Source: Mangifera indica (taxonomy: Eukaryota; Streptophyta; Magnoliopsida; Sapindales; Anacardiaceae). Taken from it: DNA of 64,000 nucleotides. The translations under genes were made by a program, and so were the position numbers. The notes below the pieces were generated by a model. It saw only the letters and a program-made list of their open reading frames with translations, searched no databases and was not told the DNA's origin. Positions 1-20,990 of this stretch are shown piece after piece (position 1 is the stretch's first letter; the number at the start of each line of letters is the position of its first letter). The DNA is taken from NCBI RefSeq assembly GCF_011075055.1, contig NC_058153.1, positions 7,688,001-7,752,000 on the forward strand, written 5' to 3'.

Positions 1-1512
1 TTTCAAATGTATATATCTATTCAAAAGGTTTAAGGGTAAAAAAACAGAACCTGTATGGGAAATTAAAAGACACTCTCCATTACCAACTTGTAGTTACTAC
101 TTCCCACCATAATCCATTTGATTTTCAAGTACTAGAATTGAAAGGTTTATAGCTTCGAAATCCATGTAGCAGTTGAGATCCTTCATTGTTTTTGGAGTAG
201 CTACATAACCTTAAGCTTAAGTTGAACCTTTCCTTGCTACTACAAAATCATTCACAATCATATTATCACTTGGGTTCAGGTTAGAAATGAGAGTAGCAAC
301 ATAGGCAAATTATGCCAAAACTTGACCATTATAAGCATTCACTTCTAGGTTATTAGGATTGTTCTACACTCCTATCATCTATTTTTCTCTAGCAAAAGTA
401 TAACTCCTAACCATACCATTAGAACTCCTGTTATGTGAACCACTAGTGTAGGTCATATTTAACCTATGGTAGCATTGTAAAATAGCATGTCCAAGCTTAC
501 TACATACTTGGCACACAACTTTGGGATTTGTAAACACCTTACCCGTACCTTTATTTTGATAATTCTAGATATTTTAAGAACCTACTTCTCTAGAATTTTG
601 TGACAACTCTATCCCTACAAATGTATTGCATGCATAGAACAAAGTCATATTGTGTGACATGTTATCCACTTTTGAACATCAATTATCATGCTCCCTTTCT
701 ATAAACTTAGTGGCCATATTGACATAACTATCATAAATATTCATAGATTGACAAGCATTTCTATAAATCCCTTGTTCATATTTTTGTAGAATAAGTTTTG
801 CCTCAAATAATGTTATGTGTTTGGTTAATAAGTCCAACTTAGAACTCATATATACTATCACATTATTAAGTAAAGATCCAAGTCTATTAATTATGTAATT
901 CACGAATTCCCCTTCTAACACATATTGACCACTAGCTCTTAAATTTCTGCCATCTCCTTCATCCTTCTCATATATTCATATGTACACTTGAAGAACCTTT
1001 TTTAAAAGATTTTGAAGAGTACTCATAAGCTTCATTGCACTAACCTTTGACTTTGTTACAAAATAATTTTATGAAACACTTCATACTTCACTAGAGTTTT
1101 AACACTTGGAGACATGTTTAAACATGCACTCAAAATTGGATGCAAGAAGCCAACTTATTAATAACTTATCATATCTTTGCCAAACATGAAATTGAGGATT
1201 CGACAACTTAATGGCTGTACCTAAATCACTTTATACATCAATAAATGGTGAAGGACATTGAAGATACTAGTTAAATGATCTTCAAGATCGTTTACTCCCA
1301 TAATGAAAAGTACTTGAGATATACAGTAACAAAAATTCTCTTTAATCGATTTTGGAGTCACTAATTACAAATTCGATATTGGAAAATTAGTTCCTAAACA
1401 TGCAACATAATTTTTTGATAATGCTGAGCTAAATATTCTTTTTGGGGTAGTTGAAGAGTCAAACAAAAACAAAAAATTAGCCATCGACGCTAGTCACAGA
1501 CTCTAATATCAT
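1..1512 (-). pseudogene. Ty1/copia gag remnant
   Basis: Read on the minus strand, 921-679 encodes about 80 residues resembling the UBN2/gag domain of plant Ty1/copia elements (pattern EFVNYIINRLG, then SSKLDLLT, then FEAKLILQ). Downstream on the same strand, 513-473 encodes a complete CCHC zinc knuckle (CQVCSKLGHAILQC, spacing C-x2-C-x4-H-x4-C), the nucleic-acid-binding end of Gag. The stretches between are broken by stops and frameshifts, so this is a dead copy. It runs off the left edge; any pol region would lie outside the window. A primer-binding site at 1512-1498 fixes the element's orientation. The domain order is seen in translation; the family assignment comes from pattern recognition and is fairly secure. 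Confidence 0.7.
1498..1512 (-). other. Degenerate retroelement primer-binding site
   Basis: The minus strand reads ATGATATTAGAGTCT, a decayed form of TGGTATCAGAGCC, the complement of the initiator-Met tRNA 3' end used by plant copia elements. It lies upstream of the gag remnant in the correct orientation, so the 5' LTR should begin just beyond 1513. Confidence 0.55.
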
Positions 1513-2115
1513 GAAAAATTTCAGCAACACTGTGAAACAAAACCAAGAAAATAAAAATCCAGTAACAGATACTTTTAAGAACATGCAAAATTGATCTCCA
1601 TTTGCATATTTCAACATATATATACATAATTATAATTTCAGATTGTCATTGTAAGTTGAATTAGATCTACAACTTTAGTTTCATTACAAAAGATCTTACA
1701 AGCATTTGATTACATATGATATGACAAAAAATTAATAAAACAATGATCTTAACTTTCGTTTCACAATTGTTCTTTCTATCAAATGAAAGAACTGGCCTTT
1801 TGTAGCTAAATTGCTTTCAAATGAAATGACATCACTTTACTTACTCCTAATTCACATTGTTTTATTAAACTACATCAGTTGTCTATTAACATAAAATATG
1901 TCCTACCATTATATTTCCTTTTGATCTTAACATGCTTCACTAACTCATTTTCCCTTGCATGCTTAGCATCCCCAAGCTACATGATAATTATTGAAAAAAA
2001 AAAATCAACCATATCACTATAGATATAACCCCTTGTAATCTTATTTTACATTAAACTAATGTAAATGATTAAATTATTTTATTATATTCTTTAAATTATT
2101 GAGCATATAACTGTA
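1513..2115. other. AT-rich stretch, probable decayed LTR
   Basis: No coding sequence is visible. The position next to the primer-binding site predicts the 5' LTR of the minus-strand copia remnant. The stretch begins with TG at 1512-1513, as a reverse-complemented LTR should, but I could not find the other boundary or a second LTR copy. Confidence 0.3.
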
Positions 2116-5100
2116 TAGACACATCAATTTGGTCGAGCCATCCAAAGCACAAAATTTAAGCCTGACCCATAGGCCTTTCAAGCCATGCTATAGGTTTTAA
2201 TATTAAGCTCATGGGGTAACCGGGTATAGTCTGACACTATTTAAAAAATAAAAAAAAGAAAGATATTATTCACAGTTGTGTCTGCCACTAGCAAAAGCAA
2301 AGATAAAAGCTACTAGCTTTTGCTTATGGCAGAAGCCTTTAACAACTATTGGCCATTTTTTAATTTTTAATTTATTTATTTTTCTCTATATAAATCAATC
2401 TAACTCTTCTTCATTTCCAATTTTATTTACAAATTTCTCAATCTCAATTCTTTCATTATATTCTCAATCTCATTTTCTCTCATCAGCTCTCTTTCAGAAA
2501 TTATGTAAATTCGTAAATAATAATCCTTTGTATTTATAATTTCATTTTTATTTTTATTTTATCATTATAAAATATTACAAATATATCTAATGTCAAATGA
2601 ATTCAATTCATTTGAATATTATTATAGTCACGCCGATGATATTATTGATGATGCATAAGGTGGAATACGTGGAGTACCAACAAGTGAAAGTGATGCATGT
2701 ACAAGTTCACATTCGACAGAGAGAAAAAGAAAAGAAATGTTAATAATGCGAGAGCACTTCAATTGAATAGAGGAAACGATAGAAGGAACATTAATTTGTC
2801 AAGCAGTATGTAAACATCGTAGTTCTTGTTTGACATATGCAAGTACAAGTGGCACGAGACATCTTTGCTAACACGTTAATGATTAATGTAAACAAATTTC
2901 ACATGAGCTCAAAGGACAAAAACCAAATTGCATTCACCCGATCACGGTTTGTTAGTCCAACACCAGTTTAGTAAGAGGTTTGAATGGTTTCAAACACATG
3001 AGAGAAATGTCAACTTTCATGTACGATCAAATAAAGACGTAAGACTACATGACCAAGTATGTAGTTACTTTCGATCAACCTTTTAGTTATACAGAAGATG
3101 AAATTTTAGAATTGATAATGCAAAATAGTGTTCAACCGACATTTAGAAGAATTCCTAGCCAACTCTTAGGTCAGACATCTTGAAAAATTATGAATTCATA
3201 AAATTAAAAGTTATTAGAAAATTAAATAATTTTAATAGTGTTATTTCAATAACTTCTGATTTATGGACTACTACAAATCAAGATATAGGGTATCTTTATA
3301 CAATAGCCCATTATATTAATTCTGATTGGTAGTTACAAAAAAAATTATTGCATTTAGAAATTTAGAATATCTACATAATAGTTTTAGAATTTATCGTGCA
3401 TTAGTAAACATTTTTAAGGAATATAAAATTAATAATTCTATTTTTTCAATTACTTTTGATAATATAAAAAATAATGATTAAGTTATTGAAGACATGTATA
3501 ATCATTTATCTTCTCCATTTAATGGAAAATTATTTCATATATTAAGTGTGCATGTCATGTTATTAATTTAATAGCCCAAGAAGGCTTGAGTTTGGCTAAA
3601 AACATATATAAGTAATTAGACATGTAATTGCATACATTTTATCATCCCTATCATGAGTATAAACATATAATCAATTACGTAAATCAATGGGGTTGAGGAA
3701 AAAAAAATTAAAACTAGATATTAAAACTAGATGGAATTCAACATACCTCATATTGAAAGTACACGAAAAATATGAAGTTCTTATAACACGATACTTTAAT
3801 ACCTAACCAATAGATTCGACAATTTTTTTTTTTTATAGATCAAGATTGGGAGATAAGTATGGCTCCAATGAACATGTTAGAACTATTGAAGATAGCCACA
3901 AACCATTGTTCAAGTGTGTATTATTCAACAACTTATTCAATAATATATAGTATGCTAAAAATAAGTGATATTTTTAAAGAAAATATGTCTCATGACTCTC
4001 ATCATACTTTTCAAAATATATCTACACAAATGGAACAAAAATTTAAAAAATATTAAAGTGAAATTCTTTTACGTTATTTTGTAGTTACTGTTTTCGATCT
4101 TGGGGAAAAAACTAGTGGACTACAAAATTTATTTGATATTATTAATAAAAATTTGTTAATTAATAGCAACTGAATTCTGTTGAATATGTTCAAGATTTTT
4201 TACTTGATATGTATACTATTTATGAACAAAAATATAAAAGGACTAAATAAAGTTTTGTACTAGAGATAAGTTCTAGTAGTTCAGGCAATAAAAAAAAAAG
4301 TCAAGCATATGGTCTCTTTTGCGCAAAGATAAGTAGCCTACCAGTTAAAATACAGATTATAGTCAATTTTATAGTTATATCAATATTGCTCATTATTCAG
4401 AAATTATTTAAAGATATAATGCTAAAAAACTAAATGTTTTGGCATGGTGGAAAGACAAAGCAAAAACTTTTCTTGTGCTTGTTATTATGGCCCGAGATCT
4501 ACTAATACCTCTGGTGTCGACTGTAGCATCGGAATCCACTTTTAGTATAGGTGGATGCATGTTGGATGGTAGATAATCTACTTTACATCTAAACATAGTC
4601 GAAATGATAATGTGTATGAAGGACTGGGTCAAAGCTGATTTCAAAATATAGAATCGAATGACAGAAGATATCTTTGAAGAATTCAAAGATTTGGATGTTG
4701 AAGATGAGTAAATAAATGATATGGTATATATATTTTATTTATGTTTGTAATTATATAGTATGCAAATTAATTTATTTATAGTATGTTATAAACTTGCAAT
4801 ATTTTTCATCATTTAACCATAGTATTCTTTCGCTATAAGTGAGAGATTATAAATAAAATGTTCATAATAATATTCTCAATTTTAATAATTAAAAAATAAT
4901 TTGTATTTAAAAATTTTAATTAAAAATTAAAAAAATTGTTTATGGGTCAACCCATGTGTCGATCCGATTAATGGGCAACCCTATATATATAGTACCAGAC
5001 CTTTGATCTTAAAAAATTTATGGGCCGACTTAACTTGAAAACTCTTTCCTATATGAGTCTTGGGTCTACCCAACCCATGAGACCGATAAGCCATGTTGGA

Positions 5101-5147
5101 GCCAATCTAAGCCCTACCTAGTCCGATACTGTCGATTGACATGTCTA
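2116..5147 (+). mobile_element. Degenerate hAT DNA transposon with TIRs
   Basis: The ends are inverted repeats: TAGACACATCAAT at 2116-2128 and the complement of TAGACATGTCAAT at 5135-5147 (11 of 13 match). The flanking 8-mers, taactgta (2108-2115) and taaccata (5148-5155), agree at 6 of 8 positions, as expected for an old 8-bp hAT target duplication. Between the ends lies a broken hAT transposase in plus orientation. The subterminal regions at both ends have similar G/C-richer motifs (around 2130-2240 and 4940-5130). The size of 3.0 kb suits a full-length but dead element. Confidence 0.75.
2640..4713 (+). pseudogene. hAT transposase pseudogene (BED, core, hATC)
   Basis: Three transposase parts appear in order, each broken by stops. 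Around 2800-2960 is a BED-finger-like piece (YASTSGTRHL then HELKGQ). Around 3240-3600 is core sequence typical of plant RICESLEEPER/DAYSLEEPER-type proteins (ITSDLWTTT, then IAHYI, then CACHVINL-like). At 4431-4713 is the C-terminal dimerisation region: LAWWKDKAKTF, MARDLL, then STVASESTFSIGG, ending FEEFKDLDVEDE before TAA. The hATC part has two in-frame stops. In intact relatives this protein cuts and joins transposon ends; here it cannot be made. The family call is secure, inactivity is directly visible. Confidence 0.8.
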
Positions 5148-5860
5148 TAACCATACACCACACTGAAAGAACACCCAATCTCAATAAAATATGTTTTAAA
5201 TTATTATATAAAAAAACACAACCTAACTGAATACATATTTTTTTAATTTTTATATTTTAATTCTTTTTAAAATAAATTATGTCACATCAATTTATGCTCA
5301 ACGATGACTAAAAGAGGACACGCGGCAAAAGCAAACAGTAAGTAAATTAAATTCCGGTCAATGTAAGGAGTTGTGATTTTAGATGATTGCGTGTTTGCAT
5401 TCACAACATTTGGAATTAAAAATTAAATTGAAAGTATTTTTGTTATAAAATTTAGTAATATCTTATGGTGTTCAAGAATAATAGATTAAAAAAATAATTT
5501 CATATTATAGATATTTAAATTTTAGCAAGAGAATCTATTTATTTTTTTTAAATTATTTAATCTTTTTGTTATAATAGTTTGTTAGCGTCAAAATTTCTTC
5601 AATTTTATATAGATTTTCTGAAATATTATTTATATAAATTTATATTTATTTAAATAAAGTAGAATAATAAAATAATAGAAAATAATAATAATTAAATGAT
5701 TAACAATAATTTCTGCATGAGCATGACACCTCCATAATCTTCGGCTCACTGTCTGTAAATTCCCAATTAAAAATTAAAAATAAATAAATAATCCTGACTG
5801 TTCTACCTTCTCACTCTTTTGCCTTTACTCGCCACGCAGTGATCTCCTCGCTCTCGAACC
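5148..5860. other. Upstream flank of the subtilase gene
   Basis: AT-rich intergenic DNA between the hAT element and the subtilase 5' leader. No coding sequence is visible; distal promoter elements would lie here, but none can be named with confidence. Confidence 0.4.
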
Positions 5861-6409
5861 TCAATCAACTCCAATCAAATTTCCTCTCTCTCTCTTTCGC
5901 CCTCTCTTTATAGCTTTCCAATTCCAAATCCAAATGTGATTCCCTGGATCTCTTTTTCTCTCCATTGAAACGCCTTCTGTCATTGTCGTTTTACGCTATC
6001 TTCCCTTCTCACTAGCTTTTCGATTTCGCTTCTTAGTAAGTTCATTTACTTTTCTTGATTTATAATTATAGCTTTGTTCTTACTTTTGCTTTATTCACTT
6101 TCTAAATGTGAATGCTTCTCTTCGTCATTTATTCTTTCCTTCAATCCTCGTTCAAACCAGCTCCATTTTTTTTATATATTTTTTTTGTTTAAAGTGATTC
6201 GAGCTACTTATACTTCAACAATTTCTTCAGTTTATAGTGTTTCAGCAACCTGATTTTGTTTCTGGCAAGTTCAGAAAATTAAGAATTTTTTTTTATTTAA
6301 TCGACTGGCGGAAGATCAGTATTTCTAATATGATTATTGACTTATTTGTTGTGATGAACAGATCTTGTTAACGGCTGAGATTGGCTGTTGTTGTTATTGA
6401 TCATTGGAG
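5861..6409 (+). promoter_or_regulatory. Promoter/5' leader of the subtilase gene with likely leader intron
   Basis: A pyrimidine-rich CT-repeat patch (about 5881-5910) and a TATA-like tttatag near 5904 precede the start codon, typical of plant core promoters or leaders. A plausible untranslated intron runs from GTAAGT at 6036 to the AG at 6360-6361 (gatgaacag), followed by a short leader to ATG 6410. The intron is inferred from splice consensus only. Confidence 0.45.
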
Positions 6410-15040
<8,631 letters not shown>

Positions 15041-17010
15041 AGATTGAGATGGATGATATCAGTTGAGTAGTTTGTATGGGTTGTAATATTCTTTTTAATA
15101 TGTGGTAATAAGATAAGATATAAGGCTAAATATAGAAGTGGAGCAGGTGTAAAGATAAAAACTAGTATAAAGGAAGAGGCTCAGTTTCTTCCCCTCTATA
15201 AGTTTTGCTAATTAGTTTAGCGATTTTTAAATAGAAGTTGTTTCATTCCTGCTAATGGTGTCATTTTGGCAGGGTAGAAATAAGTATAGAGGATTATAAT
15301 AAAAAATGAATAAATTAGAAAATATTGATTGAATATTGAAATTTGAATTACAGTTTATTGATAACTTGAACACTTACTCTCCAAAATCTTCAAAAGAAGA
15401 GCTACTAAGGAGTGTTTTGGCATTTGGGCTATGTTATACCTAGACTTCCATTTGAAAATACATCTAAATTTATTTCTAAATTTATACAAGAGAATAGTTT
15501 TACAATTATTACTATGAGACTTACAAGAGTCACGAGTCATGATTGGGTCTCTTGTTGTTTGACTGTTCTTTATTCTAACCATGAAATTTTGTAGCTTTGA
15601 GCCAGCTACTATGATTTTCAATGTTGGAGGAGAATCCTTTGAGAGCCTCCTTTTCTCTTTCTTTCATTTTTAAAAGCAGCTCTTTGAAATTTTTTTTAAG
15701 CCTTTAAACATATTTGGGTTGGGTTGGCTGTGAGGTTATACTCCATTGCAGCCCTTCATCAACGGGAGGTATCCTAACCGTCTTGTAAGGTAAAATTACG
15801 TCTGTCAAAATATAAATTCCGATTCGGTTGTTGCATATAGAGAGAGAGAGTTATGATGTTGATTTTGCAAATGTGCAACGCCCATATATCCTTAGGCACT
15901 TTGGGCCAAGATGAAGATGATCGATTAAACCCAACAACTCAATTACCTAGTTAACAAACTATATGCACATAAACATATTTTGTTCATATTATTAACTACA
16001 AGAACAATAGACAATTATATTATATCATGGATTTGTTGATATGACACCCTCCTGATATCACATCACATGTCTTCAAAACTTAAAAGATTGACGTCAAAGT
16101 GAGAGAGATTGCATTTGATTTAATCACAAGGGCTGAAAAGGTCGGTCTTGAATCAATTTTCTTTGTTACAATTTTTTTCAATCTGATCTCACTCAGTACT
16201 AAAAATAATTATTTAATTCACCGACTTACATGAATAAATAATTACTACAAAAACTCAAGTAAGATTTAAATGGATTCAAGAGCTGCTTCGATATCAAAGG
16301 GTTCTTGAGAATTGGAAATTTTGTGCGCAGAATGGTGGAAAGCAATCTTCCGCTATGTATTGATGGGTTGAGGGGCTTGTCTGAGCAGCCTGCTATGTGT
16401 TAAGGGCAACATCCATATTTTCATTGGTATGAAAGATTCTGGGCCATGAATGAGTCTGTTGGGTATTGATTTTCATGAACTTACCCTTTGCTTGGATTAT
16501 CTACTGAGAATATGGACTGGGATATTGCTCCCATGGAGCATCATCTGCAAGTGTAGACCATTTCTGAGGTGGAATTATGGCACTAGCTTCATATATCTTC
16601 TAACCAAATATTATATATTATATAGAATATCCAACATATTGGGTAATTTTTATTATTTGTTGAAAACAAATTTTATATACAATTACTAAATTAAGATTGT
16701 TTAATTGGTTCCTAATTTTGAAATTAATAATATATCAGGCTTCAAATAGGAAATGCTGCCAAAGTAGATTTTCACCTTACTTATTAATGATTGATTATAA
16801 ATAATAAATCTTAAAGAAAGAAGAAAATCATATCATATCATATTATTGCATGCCATCACTCATGAGAATGACTTTACATACAACTGCTGTTTTTGATAAT
16901 TTGGAAGCTTAACTTTTTGCTGTTTCAGTCAAATAGACTTGAAAAAAATCATATTCTTGCTCATTATTATGTAGTTAGTTGTTTCATGTAACTTTGAGTG
17001 TTATTATTGT
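15041..17010. other. Subtilase 3' UTR and intergenic DNA
   Basis: The first few hundred bases after TAG 15040 should be 3' UTR; AT-rich poly(A)-signal-like stretches occur near 15075 and 15305. Around 16270-16580 is a slightly G/C-richer stretch whose frames show short protein-like runs interrupted by stops; I do not recognise it. Otherwise no gene is visible. Confidence 0.4.
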
Positions 17011-17029
17011 TTGTTATGGTTAAATACCC

Positions 17030-17200
17030 AACAAAAAATAAAGTAATATTATGTGTATAAATAATGACGTGTTATTATGTGATTGAATTGTTGAAAATTA
17101 AAGATAAAACGATGTATCATTATGTAATTGAACATTATTATTTATACATAAAATTGTACATAAAAATTGTGCACCCAATTGCATTATAACAAAATTTGCT
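17030..17200. mobile_element. MITE, family T copy (diverged)
   Basis: An inverted-repeat segment whose arms contain gtgttattatgtgattgaa and the complementary form attatgtaattgaac, with outer arms near tacccaac and gcacccaattgc. It matches the best-preserved family-T MITE at 41122-41311. No coding sequence. Confidence 0.5.
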
Positions 17201-17217
17201 TTTGTGGTGTACTCTGA

Positions 17218-17226
17218 ATTTAACAA

Positions 17227-17284
<58 letters not shown>

Positions 17285-17293
17285 TTGTTAAAT
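17218..17293. repeat. 76-bp perfect palindrome with (AT)25 core
   Basis: The arms atttaacaagcat (17218-17230) and atgcttgttaaat (17281-17293) are exact reverse complements around 50 bp of pure AT repeat. The whole 76 bp is self-complementary and can extrude as a cruciform. Confidence 0.95.
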
Positions 17294-18095
17294 ATAAATA
17301 TGGAGGATCAAGCTAAAGATTTCCTAAATGTAAAGTCAATCCCTGTTTCAACCTGAATTCTTTGATTGTTTTGGATTTTTTATTAATCAGTTTTACTTAT
17401 TTTGAACACTAGTCACTTGTATCGTTTTTATTTATTTCTAAATAAAGTTGTATTATGTATAAAATAATAAATATAATTATAATAATATATTGTCATCTTT
17501 TATTTAAAAACATTTAATTATACTATATATAAAATTATATTTATTTTTATACATATAATTTTTGTTGTGTTAAATAATGTTAAGGGCAAACCAGTGAGAC
17601 ATAATATTAATAATAAAATTTATTTTTTTAATTTTTAAAAAGAACAAACCTCAAACAGAATTACCCTATTTATTAAAATTGATGTGGGAGTGTGACAGAG
17701 TGGAGTAGAAAAAATAATGAAGTCAAAAAAGAAAAGCAAACTTATAAGTCCAATTATTCTTTTCGCTTTCATCAAAACTGTGTACCATTGTTCCTCAGTT
17801 CTTTTTGTCTTATCACACCAATAAATAATAATAAGACAAAGAGGAAGATCTCATTCACAAGTATTTTAATTTCTTTAAAAAAATTAAGTTTATTCAAGCA
17901 TCATATGATGTCCATGCTATATGCCCTGTAGATGGGATAATTAAGGTAATATTTAAATTGACTCACCCTGCTTTATAATATTTTATATTCATACTTATAA
18001 AGCAATAATTCTTAATTACATATAAATAATCATAAGTGCAAGACTGCAAGAACCTCTGAATTTAATAAATATTAATTAATGACCTAAGTTTTGGA
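17294..18095. other. AT-rich intergenic DNA
   Basis: No gene or recognisable element. The open frame at 17692-17931 is low-complexity and without homology that I can recognise. Confidence 0.5.
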
Positions 18096-19215
18096 ATGTG
18101 TCCCAAAATCAAAATCCAAATCCAAATGAATCTAAATCAATCATATATTAAGTGAAATTTTGAATTCAAATAAAATCACAATGTAAATAGAGTTTTATCC
18201 ATAATCTTTTAAGTGAATGTTGTATGTATATATAAATTATACAAACTTATTCATATATTCTTATGTAATATTATTTGATTAAGTGATTTTGATATTAAAA
18301 AAAAAAAAGAAACACAAGAAGAGAAAGACAAATATATCTCCTTTTGAAAACGTATCAAAACTCCTACATAGATAGAGAGCAAAATGGGAATCAAACAACA
18401 TATAAATGTGATAGTGCAAGCCTAAGGTTGTTGGAGACCTAGTTAGTAAATTTGCAAATTATTTGTATATTGTTTGCGTTCTCGTATTATTCGCTTATTA
18501 AACATATTTAAAAGAATTTTTGAACCCAAAAATGTATTAAATGTATATTTTACATCATTTTTGTATTAAACATGAATTATACCCTGTATTTTTGAATTTT
18601 TTACTAAACTTAAAATACAAAATTATCCCTTTTATTTTCAATTATTTACGAAATGCCATTGCCATTTAAAAAAAACCTAACAATATTTCTTTCTTAATTC
18701 CCAACTCTAATTATACGTTTTCCTTCTTTATGGTCTATACAAAGATTTACTCTGATTTGAGTCTGAAATTCAAGTTGATTAATTTGTTTGTTTTTTCCAA
18801 TTGATTGGTATGTTACTTATTATACAAAAAATTTTGATTATATATTATGTTATATTAGGTTTAATAGTTAATTAAATACTTTACATTTCAATTATGATAT
18901 TGATTTTCAATAAAAAACTTGTGAAAAGTACTAAAATTATTATAATATTATCGTATTTTTATAAATGTATTATTAACAATGTGTCATATTAAACTCATAT
19001 ATACATGTTTCATACTTTTCTCATATAAAAATTTTGGGAACGTTTTTTTATAAACGTATTTTTTATTATTTACCATATTATACTCTTATAATTCACGTAA
19101 CATTTTTTTTCGTTCCCGTATTTACTAACTAGGGTTGGAGATTAGTTAATAAGGAACGTCAGAACATGAATTTGAAGTTTTCAAATTCATTTGGATTTGG
19201 ATTTTGGATTTTGGG
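18096..19215. repeat. 1.1-kb inverted-repeat structure enclosing another element
   Basis: The left arm gtcccaaaatcaaaatcc (from 18096) is repeated as its reverse complement ending near 19215 (ggattttggattttgggac). The match continues inward through ccaaatccaaatgaat. The arms flank about 1 kb that contains the element at 18438-19133. This looks like a foldback element or an inverted duplication that received a later insertion. Confidence 0.6.
18438..19133. mobile_element. Non-autonomous DNA transposon with perfect 8-bp TSD
   Basis: The ends are perfect 14-bp inverted repeats: CCTAGTTAGTAAAT at 18438-18451 and its complement at 19120-19133. Both sides are flanked by the identical direct 8-mer gttggaga (18430-18437 and 19134-19141). 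The 696-bp interior is AT-rich and has no transposase. An 8-bp duplication fits the hAT superfamily, although the TIR does not begin with the usual CAG-like end, so the superfamily is uncertain. Intact ends and duplication suggest a relatively recent insertion. Confidence 0.8.
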
Positions 19216-19237
19216 ACAAATTCATGTTCAAATCCCA

Positions 19238-19272
<35 letters not shown>
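19238..19272. repeat. (TG)n(TA)n microsatellite
   Basis: Pure TG repeats (19238-19252) pass directly into TA repeats up to 19272. Confidence 0.95.
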
Positions 19273-19535
19273 TGTAGAATATTTAAATTATAATTTTTAA
19301 TTCTACCACATTTGTGATTTGAAGTTTTCAAAATTAAAAACTTTTATGGATATAAAAATCTTAACTTTCAAAATTAATATAATACCATACCAGGATTTAA
19401 ATGCAACCTGAAATTTTACCAAAAATCAATTTGATATCATAACTAAAATTTATGTATCAGATATTTGAAACTTACTTAAAGTGACCTTTATTAAAAAGGT
19501 TTTAAGATAATAGAACCCTGAAATCAAAACTATAA

Positions 19536-20007
19536 AGGTGTGTTTGGTTGAGAGAGATTAAAGATTATTCTGATAATCTATCTTTTATTACTTCTATTAT
19601 TTAGTTTAGTTTATAAGTAATAAAATTTTCGGTAATCTTTTACTACCCATAGTGATGTGACAGGTAATATAAAAGGTAATCTAATTATCACTTTCACTTT
19701 AAGTTTTAAAAGATTACCAAGGTAATCTTAATTTTATTATAATATATAATTTATTTATTAAGTTTTTAGGATAAAAATAATTTTATTTTCAATTAATATA
19801 ACAAATAACATAAAAATATGTTAAAATAATTATGTTTAAGGGTATTTAAGTAAAATAATATACTAATATTTTTTTATTACTTCTAATCAAACGGAATAAT
19901 TATTTATACATACTTATTTTTATCAAATATAATAATAATTTATATCCAATAATCTTTAAGATAATCTTTCAATTTTAGTAATAAAATATTCTCAGAACCA
20001 AACACCC
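19536..20007. mobile_element. MITE family H, copy 1
   Basis: 472 bp with inverted ends AGGTGTGTTTGGTT and the complement of GGGTGTTTGGTT. It is flanked by the direct repeat TATAA (19531-19535 and 20008-20012). The ends resemble Tourist/PIF-Harbinger-type MITEs, whose target duplication is TWA; the core TAA fits. A second, inverted copy lies at 39559-40039. No coding sequence. Confidence 0.75.
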
Positions 20008-20145
20008 TATAAGTTTTTATGTTTATCTAAGCAAGTTTATTTCAAACATATTTGAAATATTATATTTTATGTTGTAATATTAATTTTTGTTATTATCTTA
20101 TTTATAGTTTTAATAAAGTTAAACATTAATTATATTGTTCTCAGC

Positions 20146-20644
20146 GTTTTTAAAATGGACCAGACCAACTAGTTAAATTGGTTAATCATAAACCAATTTA
20201 TAATCTACTCAAATTTCACAACCTCATTCAATTTATATATAAATATTGATTTGTTTGAAATTTAGGTAAACTTTGTAACCCCGTTAAATCGGAAAAATTA
20301 TTTAAAATTAACAAAACTAAGTTTACGTAATGTTACACAATTTTCGTCTTATTAAAACTTAAAAGTATTACAATTTATAAAATTTTAATTAAATTAATGA
20401 TAAAATCTGTAATTGGTTTTTTTTTATATATAATAGAGTGTTAATTATTTAATTAATATATTAAAAATTATATTTTATATATTTCATATAATTTATATTT
20501 AAAAAAATGTAGTAAATATTTAATACTATTTTAAGAATGCATAATAATTTGGTAATAAATTGAATCGATTGGTTATTCAATTGAATCAGTTGAATTATAA
20601 ATTAATAAGATAATCGATTGAATTATCAATCTAGTTTTAAAAAC
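20146..20644. mobile_element. MITE/foldback family M, copy 1
   Basis: About 499 bp bounded by GTTTTTAAAA (20146-20155) and its exact complement (20635-20644), with partly complementary subterminal sequence (for example the aattggttaatc and gattggttattc types). Its interior matches the reverse complement of 38732-39287. No coding sequence and no certain target duplication. Confidence 0.65.
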
Positions 20645-20689
20645 ATTGATTGCTATTAAACTCATGGCAAGAACTACCTAAAATGAACT

Positions 20690-20990
20690 CTTGATTCAAT
20701 TCTTCATGCATCTTGACTCAATGGATCATGGAAATTTTCTAAAGAGGGAAACTCTACGTCCCATTAAGACTATGCAAAAGAAACAATATTCCTTGGTCAT
20801 CACATACACAAAAGATTAAAAACTGGATATTTTTCAGTGACAGATCCACTTGAGTTGTGGAAACACTTTAAAAAAAATTGATCAACTTAAGTCAATAGTG
20901 CTCCCAAAAGCATAATTCAACTTGACGCATATGCTATTACAAGATTATCTATTCGGGGTAATGTTGAGAAAATATTTCTAGAAGCATATT
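20690..20990 (+). pseudogene. Ty1/copia-type gag fragment
   Basis: Split over two plus frames, the translation shows gag pieces in the usual order: a LDSMDHGN-like start, then HHIHKRLKTGYFSVTDPLELW, then SIVLPKA and LTHMLLQDY. These match the UBN2 gag domain of a common plant copia group. Stops and frameshifts separate them and no pol region follows. It is the only coding remnant identified between the subtilase and the large MULE. Confidence 0.6.

Noticed and set aside
4408..4686. Minus-strand frame of 92 codons
   Set aside because: Exactly antisense to the hATC region of the hAT transposase, which has clear family motifs on the plus strand.
16270..16690. Possible pseudogene fragment downstream of the subtilase
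   Set aside because: Short protein-like runs in several frames, but no family recognised and frequent stops; not listed as a gene.
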